Notes: generated by a model from the letters alone, not told the origin. Shown: positions 33,748-42,879, counted from the first letter of the stretch. The stretch is 64,000 nucleotides of DNA from WTAW01 sp964406575 (GCA_964406575.1 CAYOSH010000006.1:1-64000), one strand, 5' to 3'. Numbers and translations are program-made.

Positions 33748-35046
33748 ATGAGTTGGGTCGATGACTATAAAAAGAAGCTGGTGACTGCTGAGGTAGCTGT
33801 TTCTGAGATTAAAAGCGGCGACCGCATCTACATCAGCGGAAATGCAGCCACGCCGTATGTTTTGATGAAGGCTTTAGCGGCGCGGAAGGATGAGCTGAAA
33901 GATGTGGAGCTTGTTCATGTTCTCCTCCTTGGAGAAGACCCCTTATCCAGACCGGAGATGGAAGGGCATTTCCGTCATAACTCCCTTTTTGTAGGCCCGG
34001 CCGACCGGAAGGCGATCAATGAGGGGCGCGCGGACTATGTGCCCATCTTCCTCCATCAGATTCCTGACCTTTTTTACGCGAACCAGATGCCCTTGGATGC
34101 TGTGATGCTCCATCTCTCTCCACCCGATGAGCACGGTTTCATGAGTTATGGCGTTGAAGTGTTGGCCTCCAAGGCAGCTTCAGAATCAGCTAAGATCGTT
34201 ATTGCTCAGGTGAATGAAAATATGCCCCGGATATTGGGAGATTCATTCATTCATGTTTCCCGTGTGCACAAAATTGTCGAGATCTCAGAAAAGCTTCCTC
34301 AGCTCGAAAAAAAACCATTCAGTGATGTGGAGAAAAAAATCGGGGGATTTATCGCGGACCTCATTGAGGATGGGTCCACGCTCCAGTTGGGGATTGGCGG
34401 GATCCCCGATGCCGTCCTGGCTGCTCTGGAGGGAAGGCGAGATTTGGGGATCCACACAGAGATGGTCTCTGACGGTGTGATGGAGGCCATTGAATCGGGT
34501 ACGATCACGGGCGCAAAAAAGACATTTCATCCCTATAAAATCATCCTGACCTTTATGCTTGGTTCGGATCGCCTGTACGATTTTTCGGATAACAACCCGA
34601 TATTTGAAGCCCATCCGACCGATTACACGAACCATCCTTTTAATGTTTCCCGGAACGAAAACATGATCGCCATAAATTCCGCGATCGAAGTGGATATCAC
34701 AGGCCAGGTCTGTTCGGATTCGATCGGGACCTACATTTACAGTGGGTTTGGCGGGCAGGTGGATTTCATCAGGGGTGCGGCCCACTCGAAGGGAGGGAAA
34801 CCCATCATTGCTCTCCCTTCAACAGCTAAGAATGACGAGTTATCGAGGATCGTTCCTTACCTCAAGAGAGGGGCGGGTGTTGTCACTACCCGTGCTGATG
34901 TCAAATACGTTGTGACGGAATTTGGTGCGGCCTTCCTCCATGGGAAGAACCTCCAAGAGCGGACAAGAGCCCTCATCAACATCGCGCATCCCAATTTTAG
35001 GGATGATCTGATCAAAGAGGCCCAAGACCGACATCTTCTCCAATAG
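33748..35046 (+). CDS. Acetyl-CoA hydrolase/CoA-transferase family protein
   Basis: The 432-residue class I CoA-transferase fold is like 4-hydroxybutyrate, succinate or acetate CoA-transferases. The glycine-rich GIGGIPDAVLAAL loop and the catalytic Glu within HTEMVSDGVM (about residue 238) are in place. It exchanges CoA between acyl-CoA and acetate or related acids, so it may produce acetate with energy conservation or activate acids. GGAGG is seven bases before the ATG. It stands next to the redox operon and on the same strand, separated by the REP palindromes. Confidence 0.87.
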   Translation: MSWVDDYKKKLVTAEVAVSEIKSGDRIYISGNAATPYVLMKALAARKDELKDVELVHVLLLGEDPLSRPEMEGHFRHNSLFVGPADRKAINEGRADYVPIFLHQIPDLFYANQMPLDAVMLHLSPPDEHGFMSYGVEVLASKAASESAKIVIAQVNENMPRILGDSFIHVSRVHKIVEISEKLPQLEKKPFSDVEKKIGGFIADLIEDGSTLQLGIGGIPDAVLAALEGRRDLGIHTEMVSDGVMEAIESGTITGAKKTFHPYKIILTFMLGSDRLYDFSDNNPIFEAHPTDYTNHPFNVSRNENMIAINSAIEVDITGQVCSDSIGTYIYSGFGGQVDFIRGAAHSKGGKPIIALPSTAKNDELSRIVPYLKRGAGVVTTRADVKYVVTEFGAAFLHGKNLQERTRALINIAHPNFRDDLIKEAQDRHLLQ

Positions 35047-35085
35047 CTCTGAACGTATCTCCAAATCCGCAATAGAAGTTGTAGG

Positions 35086-35237
35086 AGTGTCCTAATTGAT
35101 GATTGCGAAAACACGCTCAGTTTCCCCAGCGAGGAAACTTCGCTCGGATCCGGGCTCCCCTCACATCTTCCCCTGGGAGATGTACCATGCCCGTCCAGCC
35201 CTTCACACGGTTTTCTCCATCATACAATTAGGAGACT
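35086..35237 (-). repeat. Multi-hairpin palindromic element, copy A
   Basis: This is a 152-bp structured repeat. Outer arms pair 35086-35112 (starting AGTGTCCTAATTG) with 35210-35237 (ending CAATTAGGAGACT), closing on GAAAAC/GTTTTC. Inside are a hairpin GTTTCC/GGAAAC around loop CCAGCGA (35120-35138), a hairpin ACATCT/AGATGT near 35163-35183, and an ACCGTG/CATGGT helix. Copy B (40026-40176) keeps the layout with different stem bases. It ends 64 bases before rnhC and contains no ORF. Confidence 0.7.
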
Positions 35238-35301
35238 TAATGACGCAACCTGTGTTCATGTCATCACTATTTCGGAAAGGCTTCGCATAGCTCTTGATTA
35301 A

Positions 35302-36033
35302 ATGGCGCGAAATTGTAAAACTATAAAAGATATTGTAGGACAGGTATTCAAACAAGACATGAGGCAGTCCACTTTGTTTCCGGAAGCCAGAGGCCATATA
35401 GGTACCGACGAGTCGGGAAAGGGAGATTATTTTGGCCCTTTGACAGTTGCAGGATTCTTCCTCCCAGAGGGGCAGGACAGCGTTCTCTTGGAGTTGGGCA
35501 TTAGGGATAGCAAAAAAATATCCGATGGTCGGGTTAAAAAATTGGCCGACCTGATCAAAATAGGATACACACATTCGGTTGTGGCCATCGGTCCAGTCAA
35601 GTACAATGAGCTTTATCAGAAGCTCAGAAATCTCAACCGGATATTGGCTTGGGCCCATTCGCGGGCCATCGAGAACCTCCTCGAAGAAGTCCCTTGTACC
35701 TTAGCTGTAACGGACCAGTTCGGGGATAAGGCGTTTGTCTTGAATGCACTCATGAAGAAAGGCCGGAATATCGAACTCATCCAGAAGCCAAAGGCTGAGG
35801 AAGACTTGGCTGTGGCCGCCGCATCGATCCTGGCTCGAGCAGAATTCTTGAAACGTCTCTACTTTCTCTCTCAAGATGTGGGCATCGATCTTCCCAAAGG
35901 TTCTTCGGCAAAAACAGAAGAGGTCGGGTTACAGCTTATCCAAAAGCATGGCTTAGGAATTCTGGACAAGGTGGCAAAAAAGCATTTCAAAATCACTGGA
36001 CGAATCCTATCGGGGCTTCATAATAAAACGTAA
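35302..36033 (+). CDS. rnhC: Ribonuclease HIII (short form)
   Basis: The 243-residue protein has the RNase HIII signature GTDESGKGDYFGPL near residue 34 (the DE pair and GKGDYFG), the middle motif VTDQFG with the third Asp, and the C-terminal AAASILARAEFL. It cleaves RNA in RNA-DNA hybrids during replication and repair. Classical RNase HIII has an extra TBP-like substrate-binding domain of about 70 residues at its N-terminus. Here only about 30 residues precede the catalytic core, and no upstream in-frame extension is seen. Substrate binding may therefore be weaker or partner-dependent. Confidence 0.87.
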   Translation: MARNCKTIKDIVGQVFKQDMRQSTLFPEARGHIGTDESGKGDYFGPLTVAGFFLPEGQDSVLLELGIRDSKKISDGRVKKLADLIKIGYTHSVVAIGPVKYNELYQKLRNLNRILAWAHSRAIENLLEEVPCTLAVTDQFGDKAFVLNALMKKGRNIELIQKPKAEEDLAVAAASILARAEFLKRLYFLSQDVGIDLPKGSSAKTEEVGLQLIQKHGLGILDKVAKKHFKITGRILSGLHNKT

Positions 36034-36051
36034 AACAGTGTTGTCACTCAT

Positions 36052-36150
36052 GAAATGCGAAACACAAACTCATTCAGGATTCTTCCCTAATATTAAGCGC
36101 TGATCACTCTCAGGTCATTTTGCCGCTTGATATTCGGTGTTTTGCGTTTT
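36052..36150. repeat. Imperfect inverted pair in 145-base gap
   Basis: GAAATGCGAAACAC (36052-36065) and GTGTTTTGCGTTTT (36137-36150) are inverted copies with 11 of 14 matches. Similar GAAAC-rich words flank 52931-53005. No terminator or ORF is seen in the gap. Confidence 0.3.
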
Positions 36151-36178
36151 CCTGATTAAGATCTAAGAGGTGTGAGAG

Positions 36179-37366
36179 ATGAAAGAATCAACAAAGAGAC
36201 TCTATTTTGACAATCCCTATCAGGTCGAGTTCAAGGCACATGTCATTGGCCGGGAGGTTCATGAACAGAAGCCGGCTTTGATCCTTGACCAGACGTGTTT
36301 CTACCCCGAGTCAGGAGGACAACCTGCAGACAGAGGCCGTATCAACGGGGTGGAGGTTTTGGATGTTTTGGAAAAAGGAGCACACATCCTTCATGTTCTT
36401 CAGAGCGAGGTCGCGTCCGAAAAGATCAACGGTATCATAGATTGGGAGACGCGTTTTGACCATATGCAGCAGCATTCCGGTCAGCATATACTTTCCCAAT
36501 GCTTCTCCACACTCCTCGATGCGAAGACACTCTCCTTTCATCTTGGCAAGAGAACTTCAACAGTCGAGATCGATCTGAGAGATATCAAAGAAGAAAATGT
36601 CGAAAAGGTGGAGATCTTGGCCAACGAGATCGTTTTTCAAGATGAGGAGATCTGCACGTATATCACTCCTGAAGAGATGATCGAAAAAGTTCCACTCCGG
36701 AAACCCCCACAGAAAAAAGGGCATATTCGGGTGGTCCAGATTTCGGATTTTGATTATTCCGCCTGCGGTGGAACACATCCGAAAAAAACGGGAGAGATCG
36801 GTCTGATCAAGATTCTCAAGTGGGAGAGGATCCGGAATAACCTCAGGTTTGAATTTGTGTGCGGCCGTCGGGGGCTTGTGGACTATGGGATGAAAAACAG
36901 AATCATTCGTGAAGTAGCCGTCAGGTTTAATGTGGGTGAGGGTGAACTCATCGGGTCCATCGACAGAATGATCCTCGACCTCAAAGACCAGCGGAAACGT
37001 TTGAGAAAAGCGCAGGAGAAGATTCTCGAAATCGAGGCTCGAGAGATTATGAAGGGTGCAGAAGGGAACGTCATAAAAAAGATCTTTACGGATAGACCCA
37101 TTGATGAAGTGCGCTTTCTTGCGCTAGCGATCATTAGATGTGGTGAATATACAGTTCTGTTCGGTACTCAATTCCAGAATAAAGTCCATGTGGTCCTGGC
37201 AAGTTCTGAGAATCTGAAAAAGGATATGCGCGAGCTTATTCCTGTCGTTTCGCCCCTGATTGACGGGAAGGGTGGCGGGAGGCCCACGCTTGTGGAGATC
37301 GCTGGCCAAAAGGCTGAGGGTTTAGCGCTTGCGCTCGAAAAGGTTTCCGAATTGCTTGAGAGCTGA
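36179..37366 (+). CDS. Alanyl-tRNA editing protein (AlaX-L type) with DHHA1
   Basis: The 395-residue free-standing editing protein is related to AlaRS domains II and III. Zinc/editing motifs are HSGQHIL (about 99-105) and CGGTHPKKTGEIG (about 198-210). FYPESGGQPADRG is the AlaX N-terminal motif. A coiled-coil linker (about 260-295) joins a C-terminal DHHA1 domain ending GGGRPTLVEIAGQ. It hydrolyses Ser- or Gly-mischarged tRNA-Ala. The DHHA1 domain marks the long AlaX-L class. GAGG precedes the ATG. Confidence 0.9.
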   Translation: MKESTKRLYFDNPYQVEFKAHVIGREVHEQKPALILDQTCFYPESGGQPADRGRINGVEVLDVLEKGAHILHVLQSEVASEKINGIIDWETRFDHMQQHSGQHILSQCFSTLLDAKTLSFHLGKRTSTVEIDLRDIKEENVEKVEILANEIVFQDEEICTYITPEEMIEKVPLRKPPQKKGHIRVVQISDFDYSACGGTHPKKTGEIGLIKILKWERIRNNLRFEFVCGRRGLVDYGMKNRIIREVAVRFNVGEGELIGSIDRMILDLKDQRKRLRKAQEKILEIEAREIMKGAEGNVIKKIFTDRPIDEVRFLALAIIRCGEYTVLFGTQFQNKVHVVLASSENLKKDMRELIPVVSPLIDGKGGGRPTLVEIAGQKAEGLALALEKVSELLES

Positions 37367-37468
37367 CAATCGTGACCTTCCAAATTGGGGGGCACATGCC
37401 GTTTGAAAACACTCTGAACCTAGAGATCGTCAATCGCAGAGAGTTGGAATATTTGAGTCCTTCGAGTG

Positions 37469-38716
37469 CTACTCGTAGCGGAGGCAGATGATGGGGTCGA
37501 CGCGGGCTGCTTTTTGCGCGGGGAAGATCCCGAAAAAGAGGCCCACTGAGACCGATACAAAAAAACCGAGAAAGACCGACCATAAGGTCACTGATGCGGG
37601 AAGAGGAGTCGCCGTCCTCACGAGCATGGCGATGCAGAAGCCGATAATAATGCCGAAAGCGCCTCCTGTGCCCGTGAGAAAAATCGCTTCGATCAAAAAC
37701 TGTTTCAATATATCTGAGGATCGTGCGCCTATCGCTTTACGTATCCCGATCTCCCGGGTCCTCTCTTTCACCGAAACCAGCATGATGTTCATCACACCTA
37801 TTCCACCCACGAGGAGGCCGATGGACGAAATAACGATCATAACCAGGTAGGCAGCACCCGTAAGCTGATTGTAGAGGTCGACAATTGTATCCTGTGTGTA
37901 TATGGAAAAATCATTGGGCTTTCCGAAAGAGACTTTTCTCCGCTTCCGCATCACATTGGTAATCTGTTCTATCGTTTCCTGCAGATAACCATGTTTTGTG
38001 GGCGTTGCAATGATCTCGAGGTTTTCAAGATCGTAAGGGAATTGCTTCATCAAGGTTGTGATGGGGATTCCAACGAGGTTGTCTCGACTCTGTCCAAACA
38101 TGCTGCCTCTTTTTTCAAGAACACCCACAACGAGAAACTTTTCCGGCCCGATCCGGATCTCTTTTCCGACAGCTTCAGAGTGAGGGAAAAGAGTTTCGTC
38201 GAGTTCCGCTCCGAGAACGCAGACTTTGGTGCGGTGGTCGACATCGGTCTCTGTGATAAACCTTCCCTTGACTGGCCTGTAGATGGAGAGGACCTCCGGC
38301 CATTTCTCGTTCATGCCCAGGATGATGGCATCCTGAGCTTTGATATTCTGATATTTTATTGGGACATCTTCGAAGACGCTCACAATAATGTCCACAGCGA
38401 CCGCTTTGACCAGAGAGCACTCCTCCTTGAGCGCCATGGCATCTTCAAACGTGAGATCCTTTCTCTGCCGTTCTTCTTCTGAGCGATTGCCCATCTGAAT
38501 GCCGGGCTCATATTTGGTAACGCCGATAATATCCGAGCCTACAGATTCCAGGTCGGCGAGGAATGAACGGTTCAATCCCTGGATGATCGAGACCATGCCG
38601 ATGACAGTCATGACGCCTATCATGATACCGAGGAGGGTCAGGAAGGATCGGAGTTTATTCGATCGGAGAGAATCGAGAGCCATGCGGAATATTTCGTTGA
38701 TGATTCCGAGTCTCAT
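37469..38716 (-). CDS. MacB/FtsX-type ABC transporter permease (second of a pair)
   Basis: The 415-residue permease has an N-terminal helix (about 24-46), a large periplasmic MacB_PCD domain (about 50-270) and three C-terminal helices of the FtsX domain, with the VKERTREIGIRKAIGA motif at about 314-329. Such permeases are mechanotransmission or lipoprotein/antibiotic exporters that pair with a LolD/MacB-like ATPase. It is coupled to the upstream paralogue by an ATGA overlap (38713-38716). No ATPase or membrane-fusion gene is adjacent; the ATPase must be encoded elsewhere. Confidence 0.88.
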   Translation of the reverse strand: MRLGIINEIFRMALDSLRSNKLRSFLTLLGIMIGVMTVIGMVSIIQGLNRSFLADLESVGSDIIGVTKYEPGIQMGNRSEEERQRKDLTFEDAMALKEECSLVKAVAVDIIVSVFEDVPIKYQNIKAQDAIILGMNEKWPEVLSIYRPVKGRFITETDVDHRTKVCVLGAELDETLFPHSEAVGKEIRIGPEKFLVVGVLEKRGSMFGQSRDNLVGIPITTLMKQFPYDLENLEIIATPTKHGYLQETIEQITNVMRKRRKVSFGKPNDFSIYTQDTIVDLYNQLTGAAYLVMIVISSIGLLVGGIGVMNIMLVSVKERTREIGIRKAIGARSSDILKQFLIEAIFLTGTGGAFGIIIGFCIAMLVRTATPLPASVTLWSVFLGFFVSVSVGLFFGIFPAQKAARVDPIICLRYE

Positions 38717-39948
38717 TGCTCTGACCTCAAGGCCTCGATGGGATCTAGTTTTGATGCTTTACTCGCAGGGTAGAGGCCGAAGAAGATTCCGACAGAGGCA
38801 GACACTGAGATAGCGACAACAATGGAGAGGGGATCGATACTAGAAGGCATAGATGTGGCAGCTGTTACGACCTTTGCCAGGATGAATCCGAGAGCTATGC
38901 CGATTATCCCTCCGGTGGCGGATATTGTGGCTGATTCGATCAAGAACTGGAGGAGGATATCCTTTCGTCTCGCGCCGATGGCCATGCGGATTCCGATCTC
39001 TTTTGTCCGTTCTGTGACAGCGACGAGCATGATATTCATGACCACAATCCCGCCGACCAGTAAGGCAAGAGACGATATCGCGATCATGGCAAAATAGATA
39101 CCGGTCGTAGCGCTTTTGTAGAATTGGATGAAAGTGTCCGATGTCTGGAAAGAAAAGTCGTCAGGATTATTAAAAGGCACATGACGCTTTGACCGGAGGA
39201 TCGTCCGCACTTCATCCTGGGCAATGACCATCTTTTCTTGAGTCGCTGTGTGTACGTTGATGTTTATGCTGCGTCGTTCTCCGTAGATCTTTTGGAAAGT
39301 CGTGATGGGGATCCTGACATAATTGTCTTGGCTAAAACCCAACAGCTTTCCTTTTTTTTCACCCAAGCCGATCACGGAGAAATTTTGATTGCCGATCTTA
39401 AGCCTTTTTCCGAGAGGATCTAGGGAGGAAAACAACTTCTCCTGGATGTCTGCGCCTATGATACAGACATACCGGGAATGATCTTCATCGTCCTTGTTGA
39501 TCTGTCTTCCCCTTTGAAGCTCCAAGACAGAACCGATGATATGATCGAGATGAGTCACACCTCGGACCTCTACATCCTTCAGTGACTCGTTGCCGTATTT
39601 TACGGTTCGGTTGGTGCTGACAGTGGCGCCGACCAGTTCACATGACTCACAAAGCCCTCGGATGAGGCTCATGTCTTCGAGGGATAAATCTTTTCGTTTC
39701 TGCTGGTCCCTCCATTCTTGGATGGACATGATCATCATAGACATTTTAGAAACCGAGAAGTCATTGGCCCCAAAAAAGGCCATTTTTGTGTAGACATAGT
39801 TGTTGAGACCCTGGATGATAGAGACTACGGCAATGATGGTTAAAACGCCGATGATGATTCCTAAAAGCGTGAGGAATGTTCTGAGCTTGTTTGACCAGAA
39901 AGAGCCCATGGCTATCGCTACGGATTCACCGAATTGTAATCGTGCCAC
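38713..39948 (-). CDS. MacB/FtsX-type ABC transporter permease (first of a pair)
   Basis: The 411-residue paralogue of the downstream permease has the same layout: N-terminal helix, MacB_PCD periplasmic domain, FtsX domain with VTERTKEIGIRMAIGA (about 313-328). The two genes share recognisable sequence throughout and probably form a heterodimer. It is the first gene of the pair on the minus strand; its start lies 78 bases from the structured element at 40026-40176, which would fall in its 5' leader if transcribed from beyond it. Confidence 0.88.
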   Translation of the reverse strand: MARLQFGESVAIAMGSFWSNKLRTFLTLLGIIIGVLTIIAVVSIIQGLNNYVYTKMAFFGANDFSVSKMSMMIMSIQEWRDQQKRKDLSLEDMSLIRGLCESCELVGATVSTNRTVKYGNESLKDVEVRGVTHLDHIIGSVLELQRGRQINKDDEDHSRYVCIIGADIQEKLFSSLDPLGKRLKIGNQNFSVIGLGEKKGKLLGFSQDNYVRIPITTFQKIYGERRSININVHTATQEKMVIAQDEVRTILRSKRHVPFNNPDDFSFQTSDTFIQFYKSATTGIYFAMIAISSLALLVGGIVVMNIMLVAVTERTKEIGIRMAIGARRKDILLQFLIESATISATGGIIGIALGFILAKVVTAATSMPSSIDPLSIVVAISVSASVGIFFGLYPASKASKLDPIEALRSEQ

Positions 39949-40025
39949 CGTGTATCTACCTCACCTCTATTTTACATGAATTGATACGATATTAGGAGGA
40001 AAAGGTTTCTTATATCGGCATTTCC

Positions 40026-40176
40026 ATGATCAGATTTGTGGTTTCGAAAACATGCCTATTTTTCCCCAGCGAGGAAAAATAGGCTCGGTTTCAGGCCTCG
40101 CTCTCCTTTCCCTTAGGTCAAGGAACCGTGCCCGCTTAGCCTTCAAACGGTTTTCTCCACCACATAATCTGATCAT
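40026..40176 (-). repeat. Multi-hairpin palindromic element, copy B
   Basis: This is a 151-bp structured repeat homologous to copy A. Outer arms start ATGATCAGATT (40026) and end AATCTGATCAT (40176), different from copy A but equally complementary, and close on GAAAAC/GTTTTC. The inner hairpin CCTATTTTTCC/GGAAAAATAGG (40055-40083) is an 11-bp perfect stem around the same loop CCAGCGA. An AACCGT/ACGGTT helix is also kept. It lies in the 526-base gap between the permease pair and the alcohol dehydrogenase gene; the rest of that gap shows nothing I can assign. Confidence 0.7.
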
Positions 40177-40474
40177 CCAATAATTCGACTGAGAATTCAC
40201 GTCGCTGCGCTTTTTGAGATGCATCCGCTTTCTCTCTGTTCTCGATCCAACTCGGTGGGTACGACATGTGTTTCGTCCATATTATTTAAGGTCTTTTTGA
40301 CTTTTCTTGCAAAGATCATGAGTGGTCTATCACGATGATGAGTCGCCGATTCTATAACGAAAGTTTCATCTGCCGACCATGAGCCCCTGAAGTCTTTTGC
40401 GAGGGTTTATAAAACTGTTTAACCTCAACACCTGGGTTGACATGCGAAGGCGCAGCAACGACAATGGAAACGGA

Positions 40475-41455
40475 ATGAAAGCTCTGGTATTGAATCAAGG
40501 GAAACTTTGTCTGAAACATGTCCCGGATCCTGTCCCTTCTTCTGGGGAAGGCCTGGTCAAGATCCTCAAAGCGGGGATATGCAACACCGACCTTGAAATG
40601 GTGAAGGGGTATATGCCATTTTCTGGGATTCTCGGCCATGAATTTGTGGGCCGCGTGGAAGAGGCGCCTGAGAGAAAATGGATAGGGCAGAGGATTGTTG
40701 GCGAGATAAATATCTCCTGCAGGACGTGTGCTTTTTGTTTCCGGGGAGAGACCAAACATTGCCCTTCGAGACAAGTTCTTGGGATTTCGAAGAAGGACGG
40801 AGTTTTTGCAGAATATATCACTCTCCCCATGAAGAACTTTTACAAACTGCCCGAAAATGTATCCACGAGTGATGGTGTATTCACTGAGCCACTGGCAGCA
40901 GCGCTGGAGATCCTGGAACAGGTCAGAATTACGCGGGAAACGCGGGTCCTTGTTTTGGGGGATGGGAAGTTGGGAATGCTGATCGCACAGGTTTTAGGCC
41001 TGGAAAGCGATGCCGTGTCTTGTGTGGGTAAACATGAAAGACATTTGAAACTTCTGGAGAAACACGGGATCCAGACTGCTCTAAAAGGAGATGCCTTGGA
41101 GCCAGGTTTTCCATTGGTGATCGAAGCTACCGGAAATGAAGAGGGTTTGAACGAAGCTCTCCGAATGGTCCGCCCGAAGGGAACCGTCGTTCTCAAGAGC
41201 ACTTTTCGGGGAGAATCGAGTCTTGATGTTTCGAAGGTCGTTGTGGATGAGATCCATTTGATCGGCAGCCGGTGCGGCCCCTTTCCCAAAGCCGTTGATC
41301 TGCTCCATAGCAAACGGATCGATGTGCAGGATATGATGGACGGGGATTTCCCTCTGGAACATTTCCATGATGCCTTTCAACTGGCCAAAAAGCCTGGAGC
41401 ACTCAAAGTGCTGCTCACCCCTTTAAAGAGTGAAAAAACACGTAATAGGAGCTAA
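40475..41455 (+). CDS. Zinc-dependent medium-chain alcohol dehydrogenase
   Basis: The protein is 326 residues from ATG 40475. Catalytic zinc ligands C36 (AGICNTD) and H55-E56 (GHEFVG) are present. The structural zinc site is complete (C82, C85, C88, C96). The NAD-binding strand VLVLGDGKLGMLIAQVLG follows near residue 165. MDR enzymes oxidise alcohols or polyols; the short C-terminal domain and the sequence are closest to threonine/sorbitol-type dehydrogenases, but the substrate is open. It is four bases ahead of the pyruvate-kinase-domain protein gene, suggesting co-expression. Confidence 0.85.
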   Translation: MKALVLNQGKLCLKHVPDPVPSSGEGLVKILKAGICNTDLEMVKGYMPFSGILGHEFVGRVEEAPERKWIGQRIVGEINISCRTCAFCFRGETKHCPSRQVLGISKKDGVFAEYITLPMKNFYKLPENVSTSDGVFTEPLAAALEILEQVRITRETRVLVLGDGKLGMLIAQVLGLESDAVSCVGKHERHLKLLEKHGIQTALKGDALEPGFPLVIEATGNEEGLNEALRMVRPKGTVVLKSTFRGESSLDVSKVVVDEIHLIGSRCGPFPKAVDLLHSKRIDVQDMMDGDFPLEHFHDAFQLAKKPGALKVLLTPLKSEKTRNRS

Positions 41456-41459
41456 TCAT

Positions 41460-42059
41460 ATGGAAGTTAAATCAGGAAGAGAAGAAATGGGCGAGGTTGT
41501 CCCCTGTATGTATTTCGACGATCCCGGAAAAGAAAATACGCAAACGACTCTTGAGATTGCCTCCCGAAGAGCCAAAGAATTGGATGTTACCAATGTGTGT
41601 GTGGCTTCGACTTCCGGTAAAACAGGATTGCTTGCCACGAGTTTTTTCCCTGGCAGAAATCTCATCGTCGTGTCTCATTCGACAGGATTCACCAAGCCAA
41701 ACTTTCAGCAGCTTATTCCTGAACTGAGACGTCAGATCGACGAGGCCGGAGCACAGATCCTCACTTGTCAGCATGCTCTGGGGGGGGTCGGAAGGGCTGT
41801 CCGGAAAAAACTCGGGACATACGAGTTGGAAGAAATTATGGCCTTCACACTGAGAGTGTTCGGGCAGGGAACAAAAGTGGCCATAGAGATCGCGCTCATG
41901 GCTGCAGATGCAGGCCTGATTTCAACTGCGGAACCCTGCCTTTCCATCGGGGGGACAGAACAGGGAGCGGATACAGCGATTCTTTTGGTCCCTGCACATG
42001 CGCAGAATTTTTTTGACCTTAAAGTGGCAGAGATTTTAGCAAAACCTCGACTATACTAG
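41460..42059 (+). CDS. Stand-alone pyruvate kinase C-terminal (alpha/beta) domain protein
   Basis: The protein is 199 residues from ATG 41460, with TAGGAG eight bases upstream. It matches the alpha/beta domain found at the C-terminus of pyruvate kinase: RAKELDVTNVCVASTSGKTGLLA, here split as RAKELDVTNVCVAS then TSGKTGLLA, then IVVSHSTGF and GTEQGADTAILLVPAHA. No catalytic TIM barrel is present, so it is not a pyruvate kinase. Such COG1751 proteins are of unknown function, proposed to bind phosphosugars or regulators. It probably shares a transcript with the alcohol dehydrogenase. Confidence 0.78.
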   Translation: MEVKSGREEMGEVVPCMYFDDPGKENTQTTLEIASRRAKELDVTNVCVASTSGKTGLLATSFFPGRNLIVVSHSTGFTKPNFQQLIPELRRQIDEAGAQILTCQHALGGVGRAVRKKLGTYELEEIMAFTLRVFGQGTKVAIEIALMAADAGLISTAEPCLSIGGTEQGADTAILLVPAHAQNFFDLKVAEILAKPRLY

Positions 42060-42174
42060 TGTAACATGGTGAATGGAAAACATGAAAACAAAGATGATCC
42101 GTGTTGAGATGTGTCTTCAAAATTTGAAGGTTATATCCGAAAGCACATGATAAAATATGAAAAGGAGTCCCATA

Positions 42175-42738
42175 ATGAAAAAAAAGCTGGTTTTTGTGGG
42201 GATTTTGTTGGTGTGTTTGTTCGGGAGCAAATCTGCATTCGGAGACGGATTGTTTTTTATCGGCCTCCAAGGAGGATGGTCGCAGCAAAGCCTTAATCTT
42301 AAGGATATCGAGTTCAACAAGAACACAGCTTTTCTCTATGGGGCACGTGTTGGTATAAGGATTTTGACCTTTGTCGTTGAGGGGAATTTTTATCAGGCCG
42401 CTCACAATGTCGAATTCGCCGGTGTTGGCGATTTTGATTGGAATTCCCGGCAGATCAGCTACAACTTTCTGGGCTTGAATGTGCGATTCTTTCTTCCGTT
42501 CCCTATGGTCAATCCTTATTTGACGCTTGGATACGGCACATACACGGCCGATATCAAGGATATCGGTAAAGACAAGAGTGGGGGATGGAATGCAGGACTG
42601 GGTTTGGAATTATTCTTAGGGAAAAAGTTTTCCTTTTTGGGTGAGGCCAGGTACAATTATGGGAAGTTTGATATCAAGACAGAGGAGCTCACGATCAAGG
42701 ATTTCACCTTTCATTTGGGGATCAATTTCTATATCTGA
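42175..42738 (+). CDS. Small outer-membrane beta-barrel protein
   Basis: The protein is 187 residues from ATG 42175, with AAAGGAG seven bases upstream. A signal peptide (about 1-22, ending SKSAFG) is followed by about eight amphipathic strands with alternating aromatic residues, e.g. LFFIGLQGGWSQQ, VVEGNFYQAAHN and FTFHLGINFYI, the last ending in an aromatic residue close to the C-terminus as outer-membrane barrels do. The size fits an eight-stranded OmpA/OmpW-like barrel. Function unknown; BamA in this window would insert it. Confidence 0.8.
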   Translation: MKKKLVFVGILLVCLFGSKSAFGDGLFFIGLQGGWSQQSLNLKDIEFNKNTAFLYGARVGIRILTFVVEGNFYQAAHNVEFAGVGDFDWNSRQISYNFLGLNVRFFLPFPMVNPYLTLGYGTYTADIKDIGKDKSGGWNAGLGLELFLGKKFSFLGEARYNYGKFDIKTEELTIKDFTFHLGINFYI

Positions 42739-42879
42739 ATTCCTCGGATTATCCAGAATCATTTGTCTTCGAAGTTTCCACAAATTGTGACATAAACACC
42801 ACATCCCTTTGACCTCTTGGGAATCGGTGAGTTGATAGACAAGACGGGCCCGAAGGGCGTCTTGCTCAGCGGATATAAG

